Positions 10,538-21,418 of a DNA stretch of 64,000 bases are shown in pieces. Made by a program: the position numbers and the translations under genes. The stretch's first letter is position 1. The number at the start of each line of letters is the position of its first letter. The DNA is taken from assembly GCF_036588685.1 (NCBI RefSeq), contig NC_086381.1, forward strand, positions 63,371,436 to 63,435,435, given 5' to 3'. Source of the DNA: Mytilus trossulus. Taxonomy: Eukaryota > Mollusca > Bivalvia > Mytilida > Mytilidae. The notes under the pieces were generated by a model, which saw only the letters and a program-made list of their open reading frames with translations, did no database searches and was not told the origin of the DNA.

Positions 10538-12216
10538 ACATTGCCGAAAACAACAAAGCACATAAAGATCTCAATCCCATTCCTTGAAATAAAACATGAA
10601 GGAGTCGAAAAACTACTCAGGCAACTAAACCCATCAAAAGCTTCAGGACCAGACGGTATACCTAATAGAATCCTCAAGGAGTGCTCAAAACAACTTGCAC
10701 CAGGACTCTCAATAATATACCAAAAGTCAATAAATACTGGAGAACTGCCAAGAGACTGGTTAAACGCTAACATCTCGAGCGTCTTTAAAAAAGGAGATAA
10801 ACATGCACCAGAAAATTATAGACCTGTATCACTAACATCTGTGCCGTGCAAAGTACTTGAACATATCATCTGTAAGCACATACTAAACCATCTAGACAAG
10901 CACAGGGTACTAACATCACTCAACCATGGATTCAGATCCGGATACTCGTGTGAGACACAGCTACTAGTCACACTGCACGACTTCATGAAATCACATGATG
11001 CTGGAAACCAAATTGATGTTGCTATCCTGGACTTTTCAAAAGCATTTGACACAGTGCCACACACCAAACTCCTACACAAACTAGACGAATATGGTGTGAG
11101 AGGACCACTGAATAAATGGCTAGAAATGTTTCTAACTCAGAGAAGGATGAAGGTTGTCATTGATGGAGAGGAATCGGAAGAAGTTACAGTGGACTCAGGA
11201 GTGCCACAAGGAACCGTACTCGGACCCCTTCTCTTCCTCTGTCATATCAATGATCTCCCGGACTCAGTAAAATCAACTGTTAGACTTTTTGCTGATGATT
11301 GTCTGCTATACAGAAATATAAAAACTCAACGAGACCACACACTGTTACAACAAGATCTGGTTAGTCTAGAAAAATGGGCCAAAGACTGGGGTATGCGCTT
11401 CAACGCAAAGAAATGTTACATCTTGAGCATTAAGAACAAAAGTCAGAAGTTCTATACCCTTGATGGACACATACTCCAACAGGTCAAACACAACCCATAC
11501 CTGGGACTACAGATATCGGACGATCTGAAATGGACCACCCACATTTCAAATGTAACTAAGAAAGCGAATTCTACACTAGGCTTTCTTAGACGCAACCTAA
11601 GATTCTGCCCAAAAGACTGCAAGAAAACAGCATACATTTCATTGGTGCGATCTACGATGGAATATGGGGCAATTGTATGGGACCCTTATACATCAAACAA
11701 CATCAACCAATTAGAAAGAATCCAAAGAAGAGCAGCCCGTTTCATCACAGGGGATTATAAATCAAAAGAAGAGGGATCGGTCACCAAAATGCTAACAGTG
11801 CTGGAACTTGAAAACCTACAGTCCAGAAGAACAAGCCAAAGACTGGTATTTCTGTACAAAGTGGTTGAGGGTTTGGTCCCAGCTATCAAACCTGACGAAT
11901 TTTTGGTAAAAAGCAAAACCAAAAGGACAATCAAACCTACACGCTTTGTAGACTTTGAGAGCACAAACATAGTTACCAACTCAGTTAAAAACAACTCAAA
12001 GGCAATTGATACTACAAACTGTAAAACTGAACAATTTAAGAACTCGTTCTTTGTCAAGACTGTTATTCATTGGAACCAACTGGAAGAAGCAGTAGTGTGC
12101 GCCAAGTCAGTTGAGAGCTTCAAAACAGCTCTCCAACGCCGTCAATAGGCGCTCTCTCTCCCGTCGAGTAAAAGCCAGTATTGGTACCTTCGACGTAACG
12201 ATACAGATACAGATAC
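10538..12216 (+). mobile_element. 5'-truncated non-LTR retrotransposon (CR1/L2/jockey-like)
   Basis: An open reverse transcriptase frame begins abruptly after a stop at 10535, with no endonuclease domain, as expected for 5' truncation during target-primed insertion. After the stop codon comes a short 3' UTR with a cgtcga ... tcgacg hairpin (12164-12195). It ends in tandem gatacagatacagatac rather than poly(A), as in CR1/L2-type elements. The clade assignment is inference. Confidence 0.88.
10541..12148 (+). CDS. Reverse transcriptase of a truncated LINE (ORF2 C-terminal part)
   Basis: The 535-codon frame is uninterrupted. It shows NPSKASGPDGIPN (30-42), KKGDK and NYRPVSLTS (83-100), and motif A LDFSKAFDTVPH (163-174). 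GVPQGTVLGPLLF (220-232) and the catalytic LFADDCLLY (249-257) follow. A thumb and C-terminal region reads TMEYGAIVWDP, QLERIQRRAARFITGDY and LENLQSRRTSQRL. The enzyme would copy LINE RNA at a nicked target. Full-length relatives have an upstream AP-type endonuclease, which is missing here, so the first codon is not a genuine start and the copy cannot retrotranspose alone. The intact frame with both metal-binding aspartates in FADD suggests recent insertion. It lies about 0.5 kb upstream of the LSm10-like gene in the same orientation. Confidence 0.92.
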   Translation: MPKTTKHIKISIPFLEIKHEGVEKLLRQLNPSKASGPDGIPNRILKECSKQLAPGLSIIYQKSINTGELPRDWLNANISSVFKKGDKHAPENYRPVSLTSVPCKVLEHIICKHILNHLDKHRVLTSLNHGFRSGYSCETQLLVTLHDFMKSHDAGNQIDVAILDFSKAFDTVPHTKLLHKLDEYGVRGPLNKWLEMFLTQRRMKVVIDGEESEEVTVDSGVPQGTVLGPLLFLCHINDLPDSVKSTVRLFADDCLLYRNIKTQRDHTLLQQDLVSLEKWAKDWGMRFNAKKCYILSIKNKSQKFYTLDGHILQQVKHNPYLGLQISDDLKWTTHISNVTKKANSTLGFLRRNLRFCPKDCKKTAYISLVRSTMEYGAIVWDPYTSNNINQLERIQRRAARFITGDYKSKEEGSVTKMLTVLELENLQSRRTSQRLVFLYKVVEGLVPAIKPDEFLVKSKTKRTIKPTRFVDFESTNIVTNSVKNNSKAIDTTNCKTEQFKNSFFVKTVIHWNQLEEAVVCAKSVESFKTALQRRQ

Positions 12217-12618
12217 ATCTGTTGAAAATTGGCATGTAGAAAGCTGATACATGTACAATTCAGGATATATCTGGTTTCTTTGAAGTTAAACTTAAGGTAA
12301 AATATTTAGAAAGCTGTGAAAATTGCAAAATGTGGTTGAACAGATAGGGACTTTTAATTGGTGATATGACTCCTAGGTCATTCCAATAAAAACAGTAGCT
12401 GCATGCATATCTTTAAAAGAACATATTAATTCGATAATGTATTGATAACTTATCAAAATTGGTGTCGTCCTAAACAAGCATCATAAATTATTAACCACAA
12501 GCAATCCATAAACGTGTTTTAAGTATTCATTGTGTTATGAGGTTCTCCTATCGATATTAGGAGAAAAATACGGGTGAACCGTAATGTTTAACCATGCGGT
12601 TTTCGTTTCTTTCCCTAG
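12217..12618. other. Upstream region and possible 5' UTR intron end of the LSm10-like gene
   Basis: No ORF of note. Immediately before the CDS, ttttcgtttctttccctag (ending at 12618) resembles a 3' splice site, so a non-coding first exon further upstream is possible. No promoter motif is clear. Confidence 0.35.
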
Positions 12619-12637
12619 ACCGTAATAATCCCTAAAG

Positions 12638-13075
12638 ATGGCAAGCAATCGACAGAAATTTCTGATTAAAAATTCACTCATTTCTTTGTTAAAAGCGCTT
12701 GAAGGAAAGGTGACAACTGTTGAATTACGGAATGAACATACAGTCACAGGAACGATTGATTATGTTGACGGATTTATGTGTGTTTCAATGTCGAATGTTT
12801 GCTTTAAAACATTGTCAGGAAAAATGACCAACTTCGAACAATTTTACATACAGGGACCTAATATAAGATTTGTACAGATTCCAGACGAAGTTGACATGAA
12901 AAAGGCGATTCATTGGGAGGTAAATAAAGAAAGGATAATGCGGCAACGGATGCAGAAAGCAATCAGTGATGCTGTTATAAAAAAGAGACAGAAAAGGGAA
13001 AAAGAAATAACGAAAAAAGAAGAAAAAGAACAGAAAATGAAAGAAGCAGAAGATAAAAAAGATGCAGCTAACTGA
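12638..13075 (+). CDS. LSM10: U7 snRNA-associated Sm-like protein LSm10
   Basis: The 145-codon single-exon frame starts at ATG 12638 (ctaaagATGG). An Sm fold covers about residues 14-86. Sm1 reads SLISLLKALEGKVTTVELRN followed by GTIDYVDGFM, and Sm2 reads GPNIRFVQIPDEVD (73-86). The pattern VTTVELR plus IDYVDGFM plus RFVQIPD fits LSm10 better than the canonical SmD1, which it replaces in the U7 snRNP. With LSm11 and U7 snRNA, LSm10 acts in 3'-end cleavage of replication-dependent histone mRNAs in the nucleus. The C-terminus (about 97-145) is a long K/E/R-rich helix-like tail in place of the short vertebrate tail, and it lacks SmD1's GR repeats. A Sm paralogue is the main alternative. The family call is from residue patterns only. 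Confidence 0.85.
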   Translation: MASNRQKFLIKNSLISLLKALEGKVTTVELRNEHTVTGTIDYVDGFMCVSMSNVCFKTLSGKMTNFEQFYIQGPNIRFVQIPDEVDMKKAIHWEVNKERIMRQRMQKAISDAVIKKRQKREKEITKKEEKEQKMKEAEDKKDAAN

Positions 13076-13078
13076 TGT

Positions 13079-13880
13079 TGGACGATAGTTTCAATGATTT
13101 GGACCACTGAGTGGTACTGTACAGAATACCAAGCACAGCACAACCAGGAGTTAGACATGTTAGATCTTATGTTCTTATTTTGTCTATACAATCATGACAG
13201 TGTCATGTTCAAAGAAGTAAGAACAGCAGAAGTAATGAGATGCCAGTGATATTTTGAAACTGTATTTAACAATCCACTGGATAAGTTCAAAGAAGTATGC
13301 ATACAGCAGCATAAATTAACTTGTGAATATTCATGCTACTTTGATTATACATATATATACAAATATACATGTATGCATACATGTACATTTTGTACATGTA
13401 GGTGTATTGACAATTATACAATCATGACAACCACATAGGTATATTATGTCCATGTGACTATGTACTAAAAAAACAGTTCATTGTGGTATTTTGAGTTATT
13501 ATACATGTTATAAGCCAAAACAAAAATTGTTAACTGAACTTCTGAACCCTTTGTTATGCCATACAACATTGTACAATGCAATCTCAATATACTGACAATA
13601 GTTTTTGCTGATACAATGTACTTTCAAAAGAAAAAAAATTTACATGTACAAATGATGTATGTTTTTTTATTTTACATTAGCTATAGATGTATAGGAGAGG
13701 GTTGACAATGGTTGAGAGCTCACAAAACATGTTTAATCCTGCCACATTTGTGTGCCTGTCTCAAGTCTGGAGCCACTGGCCTTTGTTAGTCTTATATGTT
13801 TTTAAATCTATTATAATAAGTTCATTTATATGTTTAGGAGTTAAGTGTGAGTATAAAAAAGAAAAAGTGGTATGATTACC
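13079..13880 (+). other. 3' flank of the LSm10-like gene
   Basis: This is presumably the 3' UTR followed by intergenic DNA. The motif gttcaaagaagta occurs twice (about 13208 and 13287), each before a cagcag-containing stretch. A palindromic tacatgtatgcatacatgta lies near 13367. I see no clear AATAAA close to the stop. Confidence 0.4.
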
Positions 13881-13884
13881 ATGA

Positions 13885-14065
13885 TTACCAATGATGTCCA
13901 TATTCACTGAACTAGTACTCATTTTTGTTGAAGCTCGCCTCCAGGTGCAGGATTTTCTTGTTGTGTTGAAGACCCACTGACGACCTTGCGCTGTTTTCTG
14001 CTCTGTGGTTAGGTTGTTGTCTCTTTGAAGGTTTGGAAATTCCCCATTACATTTCTAGTCTCAAC
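13885..14065 (+). mobile_element. Dispersed repeat (ggttgttgtctctttga family), copy 1
   Basis: It has tccaggtgcaggattttctt, gttgaagacccactgacgac and ggttgttgtctctttgaagg. In reverse complement it matches the repeats at 26262 and 59700, and it is in the same orientation as 44640-44815, 50340-50530 and 50930-51050. Confidence 0.75.
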
Positions 14066-14174
14066 ATATTATTATACATATTGATGTCAGGCCTAGTGAG
14101 TATAAACTGTAGGACATATGTAGTTGTACAATCGGCAATGCTTCTGGAATGCATCATGATTTTTATACAGTTAC

Positions 14175-14425
14175 AATAAAAGAGGGCTGAAAGATACCAG
14201 AGGGACAGTCAAACTCATATATATATAAAATAAACAACAACTCCATAGTGAGAAAAATAAGGCGAACACACAAATAATAGTACACAAGACACAACATAGA
14301 AAACTAAAGATTAAGCAACATGAAACACTGAGGTGCTCTCAGGTGCTCCAGAAGGGTAATCAGATCCTGCTCCACATGTGACACTTGTCGTGTTGCTCAG
14401 ATAACCTCTACATGTCTACACAACC
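14175..14425. mobile_element. agggacagtcaaact-family repeat, copy 2
   Basis: It shares gataccagagggacagtcaa, gtacacaagacacaacatag and ggtaatcagatcctgctcca with the copy at 5048. Confidence 0.8.
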
Positions 14426-14504
14426 ACCATCATCCTCTTCCTTTGTGAGAAAAAATGAACATGTTCAAACATTGTCAACCAACAATGGACACAACAGTGC
14501 ATCA

Positions 14505-14775
14505 ATAACAAGAATGTGTCCCTAATACAAAGATGCCCCACTTGCATGCACTATTATTTTCTATGTTCTGTGGAAAGGAAAATCGGGATCAAAACTTTGA
14601 TTTGGCATAAAAACTAGAAAGATCATATCATTGGGAACATGTGTACTAAGTTTCAAGTTGATTGGACTTCAACTTCATCAAAAACTATATTGACTAAAAC
14701 TTTAACCTTTAGCAGAACATATGGAGGGACAAACAAACAGATGCAGACCAGAAACATATAACCCCTCTACTATTG
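14505..14775 (+). mobile_element. Dispersed repeat with gaccagaaacatataacccc end
   Basis: The order of motifs atgccccact, ttctatgttctgtgg, aagtttcaagttgattgga, ggagggacaaacaaacagat and ataacccctctactattgt is matched in reverse complement at about 62905-63160. It is non-coding. Confidence 0.65.
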
Positions 14776-15058
14776 TTTTACATGAAAACATAAAATTTTA
14801 AGAAGGTAAGATCAGTTTGTTGTTTACTATTCTGGAATTTGACTAAACAAGCTACGAGTGTTGTTTTGATACTGCTGCTTACTACTCCATTATTGCAGAG
14901 TATCTTTCTATGACAGTTTTGTATGAACAAGTGATCATTCTGAACATGTTTTCATGTAATATTTGTCACTGGACATAAGTCACTACCAATCAGTCAACAA
15001 TCTTCTCAGGATTTCTTTGATATACTGTACAGTTGCTGCTTACAAGGTTCTCCAAATC

Positions 15059-15295
15059 AGTGTAGGTATAAAGGTAATATGTTTGGTTAGCTTGTTTGCT
15101 AGCTGAACCGTGAAGTCATCATAAGGTTAGGTAAACTACCCTCCTTTGGTTGAGAGTAGACTTGTCCGACAGACAACCAATGTATCTGTGTAAAACGACT
15201 ACTTCGAAAGGAGGGTAGGATACCTTATCTAATAATGAATTCACGGTTCAGCTAGCAAACAAGCTTACTAAACGTATTACCTTTATCTACACACT
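15059..15295. repeat. Inverted-repeat (hairpin) element, about 237 bp
   Basis: Arms 15059-15149 and 15204-15295 pair over about 90 bp. Landmarks are tttgctagctgaaccgtgaa against ttcacggttcagctagcaaa, and taccctcctttg against cgaaaggagggta. It looks like a MITE or foldback insertion. Confidence 0.82.
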
Positions 15296-15549
15296 CAATG
15301 CACTCGACAAATTACATTGTTTCTTCAGCAACTCAATGGGTGGCACAAGAGGAGTAGGAACTACTAACTCTTATATTGTGTTTTTGACAGGATTTGTATT
15401 GTTAAAGTTTATTTAACTATTATTATTTTCGCCCTCATTGAATCCAAAGTTAAGATGTGTTTTTGGTTGGAATTGTATTGTTTTCTATGTTTGAAACTTC
15501 AATTTTTATCTTGTTTTCTTGCACTGTTCATCGGTTTCTTGTAAAACGT

Positions 15550-15630
15550 AATTTCTATAAGTATACTTCAATAGCCTTTACTCCCAGGAGGAGCCAACGA
15601 CCGAAGTGAGTATAAAGTATACTTATTAAG
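15550..15630. repeat. Short inverted repeat with aagtatactt ends
   Basis: ataagtatacttcaatagcc and agtataaagtatacttatta form near-palindromic ends around a ctcccaggaggagcc core, itself a small hairpin. Confidence 0.5.
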
Positions 15631-15639
15631 CCAAGAAAC

Positions 15640-17045
15640 ACACCAACACTTAAGTCAAAACACACACACACAGTCTTACTTTCTTCGAATTATTTGAGAA
15701 CTTGTGCTATAGTACAACTAAGAAGTCTAAGAAATTATCAGAAATATATCTGGCAGGGATAATCTCCCTTTGACCTCAGCTATCTAATGATTTTGATTTA
15801 ACTTAAATGGACAACTGTATGTGGTAGAGCTGGACATGTGGTGTGGATGTTTTTCTGTCTTATTAAGGCAACTTTAATTCCTTTTTAGAGTATTTTTTTT
15901 TTTATCGTTGAATAGCTGTCTAATTTCCAGGAACCCCCGTTTTCTTTTAAACATACTTTTTTGTAAGTATATAACCCCGTTGTAAATAATCATTGCAAAC
16001 TTCATTTTAGTAGCATGTTGTTAAAAAAATAATGTTTGCATAAGCTTTTTAACAAGCTTAACAAACATTTTATTAGTACTTCCTGCTGATCGAATGAAAA
16101 CATCAAAAATCTGTCCTACTTCAATTTGAAATTGCGAAGTTAAAATGAACATATAGTAATAAAATCAAATAATTTGTATTCACCAGCCATTTCTTGTTAA
16201 ACTAGCCAAGGCAAGTTGTTGAGGTGTGTGTATGTTTAGTTTAAATTTCCCCAACGAAATATGTGGTATTACGGGTCTCGGCAATTACTATGATTGCCGA
16301 AAGACCTTTAGAAATATAAACCGGCGTGTCTGTCCAGGTCAAAAACTTGGTTGAATTAGCCAATCCCTGTGCGTTTGTAGAAGAAGAAAAAACCGTTACC
16401 GCTCTCTAACTATCAAACCCTTTAGATCTTGTAATGCAACTTGATTTTTGTTCTACTTCTAGAAGGTGGAAACCCTAAAGTGAATGTCAAGGCCAAAAGC
16501 TTAGTTCAACTTATAACCTCTATGTATATGAAGAAAACTTAATACTTCCACTTAAAAAACACCAAGAAAAAAGTCATGTACAGAATCTTAGTTCAACTGA
16601 GCCATCGAACTGAACCATCGCTGTGCATCTAATACACAAGTCCCGTTGTAGTTTAATGTGGAATAAGTTGTATATATCAGAAAAGTTCTATCTCAACGAG
16701 ATATAGACGCTTATAGATCGACGTCATTTGGCATTTGATGCATAGATGTTTCACCTGCATTCCATGATACCACATCTCCATATCAGTTTATATTTTTAAG
16801 AAGAGGGAATCACAAAAAAAAGAAGAAGGCTGGTTTTGATATTAATTTAATGCATTAAATGCAATTAATATTGATACATAAATAGTATGAAAATAATGGC
16901 AAACATTTAAATAAATTCTGAACTATACTATATGAAAACATTGGATGTGCATGATATATATGAAAGAAAACTATTTTGGTGAAATGTATCTACACTCCCT
17001 AAATTTCTGAACATCCCTGTCAAGTCGAACTGACGAATTATTTTC
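15640..17045. other. Unassigned DNA with diverged tandem units
   Basis: No gene is seen. Between 16270 and 16640 a degenerate motif (caggtcaaaaacttggttga, aggccaaaagcttagttcaa, tacagaatcttagttcaact) recurs three times, suggesting an old tandem repeat of roughly 90-150 bp spacing. A small hairpin tcggcaat ... attgccga lies at about 16277-16302. Confidence 0.4.
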
Positions 17046-17052
17046 AAGTTCA

Positions 17053-17198
17053 TTGGCGGATCCAGGGGTCCGGGGGTGAAACCTCCTTTTTTGACGATCA
17101 ATGTACTTGAATGGGGAAATGTAGTTGGACCCCCCCCCCCCTTTTTTTTTGTCCTGGGTGATGACCACCCTTTTAAAATGGCTGGATCCGCCCCTGGA
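17053..17198 (+). repeat. GGCGGATCC-type dispersed repeat, copy 2
   Basis: It starts tggcggatccaggggtccgg. Internally it has gacgatcaatgtacttgaat, a C run (17131-17141) and tttttttgtcctggg. It ends atggctggatccgcccctgg. The ends are imperfect inverted repeats. Confidence 0.8.
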
Positions 17199-17199
17199 G

Positions 17200-18110
17200 T
17201 TAATACTTCAAGTATATGTGAACCAGAAACTACTTTTGAAGGATAATATTGACCTTTCGGTTTAACTAAAATCTTCCATAGTACAGATAAATTAAAGAAA
17301 CGAAATATTGTAACTCGACATATTTTCGCAGATATTTTGGAATGTAAACAGGAAATATCATTTACGACTTTTAAATCTTGAAACAAAATTTGACTAAAAA
17401 TAGAAAAAAATGCATCATCGAAAATTACTTGTATTTATACTGTATTCGTATGGTCCTTACATGCTCTACATGATATTGTCACGTGGCTAACAATGGACCC
17501 GACAAAATCCATTTTGGCATCAAACACGTAGTTTGCCAAAACTTGAACACATTGGTAGTTACCGATCCGGTGTTTTCGGATGACTCGTAATGATTAAAAC
17601 TGAACGAAAATGACAAAATGTTTGTTTGGTCTATGATTAGACATAATGGCAAATGCATTAGTTTTCTGTGGCACGACACAATCGGCAATCTTCGGGTGAA
17701 TTCGACACTCGTCTTCGTCTTAGATAACATTCAACAATCCTCGGTAGAATCCGTCACTCTCCGATGAGTGTACGGAATCGGCCGAGTTGAGACGAATGAT
17801 AAGATGAAGGTACGGAATCGCCCGGGTTGGGACGAATTTGGCAAGTCAAATGCAATAATCATAGAGCAATTCGAAAAACGTTAAAAGTATCGACATTGAG
17901 CACTTGAGGGACATCCGAAAAGCATAAAAAGCAATCGAAAAATTGTTTTACCCTCTCCCACATGATTTTAAGACGTTGCGTATGACCAGAGACAGATTAT
18001 TCTTAACCTTTTTTCTGATTTTCAAAACATTGTTCATGAAGCATACGTAAGTAAAGAGACGATAGTCATGTGAGAGTCTCTAGTATTATCAGAGACATAT
18101 AATATTCATT
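17200..18110. other. Unassigned DNA with a short duplicated motif
   Basis: The motif gtacggaatcg followed by gccgagttg/cccgggttg and gacgaat occurs twice (about 17770 and 17812). No supported gene is visible. Confidence 0.4.
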
Positions 18111-18111
18111 A

Positions 18112-18306
18112 TACTGTGGATTCATTATTATTCGTTGGATACCATTTTTTTACAGGTGAACCACGAATTCATATGCTCATCGAATTACACATTTTTTATA
18201 GGCTGTGTACATAGAAATCGGCAAACCACGAATTCAGATATCCACGAAAATGTAAATTTTCTTCAATCCACGAAAATTGATCTCCACGAAACTAAATCCA
18301 CAGTAC
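18112..18306. mobile_element. MITE-like element with tactgtggatt ends
   Basis: The ends tactgtggattcatta and actaaatccacagta are inverted repeats. The interior has repeated ccacgaatt and ccacgaaa motifs. A diverged relative lies at about 47357-47517. Confidence 0.65.
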
Positions 18307-18804
18307 AAGAATATTATTAATTTAATAAACTTATTGAATGCATTGCTGTTGAGAACAAAAAAAAAAACAATCTTGCAATCGCCGCTTACGTGTTATGCGT
18401 TATACAGTAAGATTTTAAATTTAAAGAAACCTGCCACCAAAATGGATTAGTTTGTAATGGAAAAGAAAATAAAGCTAAATTGCGATAAATTATATTTAGA
18501 TTTTTTTTTGGGGGAAATTTTTATGAAAATATCTTTGACAAATGAAGAAATGTTCACTATTACCATTCTAAACACAAATACCCTGGCTGTATGTTAATGT
18601 CAACCATGCATGTTTTGTTTCCGAAAATTCACTTTAAATAATATGGAAATAATGCTAACTGTAAAAAGTAAGAGAGAAAATCGTTGATTTAAATTTAGCT
18701 TAATCTAAAACAAGTTAGAGAGACAGTAAAGTTTCAATTTTGTCAGACGACTAAACTTTGACTCGGTCATATATAATACTGAATACATTATAATACAAAT
18801 ATAT

Positions 18805-19692
18805 CTAATAAATTAATTTTGCTACTAAGACCGCGATCACGAGTACTAATAACCCAAAGCCAATCAAAATTTTCATGTTGTCAGACTGGGCCTTTTCTAA
18901 CTGTAGTTCAAGGTCATTAATTTTGGATTTCTCTTGCGTAACGTCTTCGTGGACTTTGGTCGGTTCGTTGTTGGAATGTTGGCTTTCATCAGGTTCGGTA
19001 GATTTCGGACTTTTATTAAAGTCATTTAACTGTTTCTGACATTTCTCAAGCTGTATTCTCAAAGACATCAACTCTTCATTCTTTCTACTCATTTCTTTCT
19101 TTAATACCTCTATCTGCACTTTACCTCCTTCGGGATCTACAGACATTTCAGAACCAGCTTCCGGTATTGTTTGGAGATTGTCAAGTTTACATTGTAATTC
19201 TGACACAGTAGATTTAAGTTGAGAATTTTCGTCTCGCATCTCTTTTATTTTTTCGGACTTCAATGTAATAGAATCTTTTGCAGTCGCCAGATTATCCTTT
19301 AGATCACCTATTTCCATGTGAAGATTATTAATAGTCATTCCCCCTTTATGCAGTGTTTCTTTTATTTCAATAACCGATTCATCTTTTAACCGGAGTTGCT
19401 CTTTCAGAGAATTCACAACTTCCGGCGAATTGTCTTGTATCTGATTGTTGTTCTTTAACTGAGTTACCTCCCCTGTTAGTGTATCGATTTGTTCATCCTT
19501 TTCCTCTATATCGTTTGTCAATTCATCTATGCGTTTTTGAAAACCTTTCCGGGCCTCTTTTACAGTTTCCTCGGTTTCTTCAAGACTTTCCTCTAATAAA
19601 TCTTTCTCTTCTCGAAGTTTTGACAATTCTTGATCTTTTTCCACTAATTGTTGTTTAAGCTTAGTTGTTTCATCGTTTTGATCAGAATCCAT
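18805..19692 (-). CDS. Tail-anchored coiled-coil protein, unidentified
   Basis: A 295-codon frame starts at ATG 19692 and ends at a TAA at 18805-18807. Residues 1-270 are almost entirely charged heptad-like coiled coil (KLKQQLVEKDQELSKLREEK, KGFQKRIDELTNDIEEKDEQ) with a short break around 225-250 (SPKSTEPDESQHSNNEPTK). The last 23 residues, beginning MKILIGFGLLVLVIAVLV and ending AKLIY, form one membrane segment with almost nothing after it. That is the layout of a tail-anchored protein facing the cytosol. There is no signal peptide. Golgin-, kinectin- or SLMAP-like tethers share this layout, but I cannot assign a family. On the minus strand ttttcgttttag before gtaaatgattc (about 19775) resembles a 3' splice site, so the ATG may lie in a second exon. 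The frame itself appears complete. Confidence 0.8.
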   Translation of the reverse strand: MDSDQNDETTKLKQQLVEKDQELSKLREEKDLLEESLEETEETVKEARKGFQKRIDELTNDIEEKDEQIDTLTGEVTQLKNNNQIQDNSPEVVNSLKEQLRLKDESVIEIKETLHKGGMTINNLHMEIGDLKDNLATAKDSITLKSEKIKEMRDENSQLKSTVSELQCKLDNLQTIPEAGSEMSVDPEGGKVQIEVLKKEMSRKNEELMSLRIQLEKCQKQLNDFNKSPKSTEPDESQHSNNEPTKVHEDVTQEKSKINDLELQLEKAQSDNMKILIGFGLLVLVIAVLVAKLIY

Positions 19693-19779
19693 CGTAGGCG
19701 TGTTAATTTCTAGGGCGATGGCTTTTTCTTGTGTTATCTGATGTTATGACGGGAGTTTCTTGTTACGAATCATTTACCT

Positions 19780-21035
19780 AAAACGAAAACAATAACATGT
19801 GATGAAATAATGAATTAATGAACACTTTATCATCATTATGCATAACACAAACGATATAAGTAACACTGAGAATAAACACTTCACAGAGCTTACATTCTCA
19901 GACATACTACTGTTTTCTTTTGACAATCCCATCTTTGCAAAACTTACCGGCATACGAATAACCGGAACTGTTGAGTCGTAAATGAAACAATATTCTTACA
20001 AAAAATATTTATACATATCTTACAATGTTTTTGTCTGCTTGAACAAAACAAACACAGGAATTTTACAGGAATTTAATTTAGAAACATAATGTTTTTTTAA
20101 TTGCCCTTTTTTAACCAATCAAAATTTTTTTACAAACAATTAACAATCATACACATATTAGACATAAACTGTTGATTTGATTTGAGAGGGGAAAAAAACA
20201 TAACTCAGGTGCTTCTGGGGAATGGAACCCCCCCCCCCCTTTTTTTGTTTCTCTATTTTGAGTACTATAGTATATAATTTTTTTTATCAAATTTCTTAAA
20301 AATTTCGAATTATTTTTATGTTTTTACTGCTATATATACATCTATATAGTCGTACAAAACCTGTAGAATAATGTACTGACCCAGTACTCTTATTCCCATA
20401 CAAACCAAATAAACAACAAAAGGGGCAGGGGTTCATTGCCACTTTTTCTGTGCAATGTTATATGTGAACTAGTATATCATGATAATGATTCTAAGTATTT
20501 TTTCTCTATTGGTCGTGGCGTTGTTTACTTTTTCAAATTACGATTCCCCTTTTAACGATTTTTTAAAACTCCATTTAGCCAAAGTCATTGATCATATTTA
20601 CTATGCACAAACAGGCATATTTATAATGTTCTATAAATAAAAAGTAAAAAGTCACGTTCGTTCATACAAATATTTATAAATTTACACTTCTAGAAATTTG
20701 CATGTGTATATGAAATCCAGGATGTGATTTAGAACTTAATTCAATCGCATTTTTAAACGCAGTGTACGTTCTATAAAAATCAAGTACGTAGCCACTGTCT
20801 TATCCAGACCATCAACCTCTTAAAAATATACATTATTGTCAGTGTCAGATGATAATGGTCGTGATATTCTCTAAAAAACACAGTTTGATAACCTCGAGCG
20901 AAAAAAATGTAGTGTTTTGTTAGCCGTTAAACCTTGAAAGGCTTAACTTGACGCCATTTTATGATGTTTAAAATAGAAAACAATATGATAGCAGAATCCC
21001 TCAAAAATTATTTTGTCATTAAAACAATGTAAGCT
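19780..21035. other. Unassigned AT-rich DNA upstream of the coiled-coil gene
   Basis: It probably contains the 5' UTR intron and promoter of the 18805-19692 gene on the minus strand. A C-run fragment of the GGCGGATCC-type repeat lies at about 20215-20245. Nothing else is recognised. Confidence 0.4.
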
Positions 21036-21039
21036 TTGT

Positions 21040-21172
21040 ATATGCTTTCTGTTATATAAAAATGTTTTTCTGTTACAAATCATGATGTATTGATCTATGT
21101 ATACATGTTATGCTGCCCATCAAGGGCCCTTGATTGGAATAATAAAATATTCTTATTCTTTTTCTTATAGTA
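21040..21172 (+). mobile_element. 3' end of a LINE (attctt-tailed)
   Basis: gtttttctgttacaaatcat, catgttatgctgcccatcaa, gggcccttgattggaataat and a tail of attcttattcttt are matched in reverse complement by 52722-52845. The hexamer tail and conserved 3' UTR are typical of CR1/L2-like LINE 3' ends. No coding part is attached. Confidence 0.65.
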
Positions 21173-21357
21173 TCGTGTTGTGCTTTTCTCTATTGGGAAA
21201 TTCAACCCGTATAAAATAGTTGTCACTGGACGTCAGCAACCAACAATCCAGTAATCAATACTTTACATAGAAACGTTTTCTCATACAAATGCATAGAATC
21301 AAAGAACATAGAATTCTGGTAAGGTTCGTGTATTTATAGCGTTGCTTTTATAAACTG

Positions 21358-21418
21358 TGATCGACTTGGCTGGAGAGTTGTCTCATTGGCATTCATACCA
21401 CACCTTCCTATATCTAAT
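21358..21418 (+). mobile_element. aatgagacaac-family repeat fragment
   Basis: It has tggagagttgtctcattggc followed by attcataccacacc, the 3' end of the family. Confidence 0.65.
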
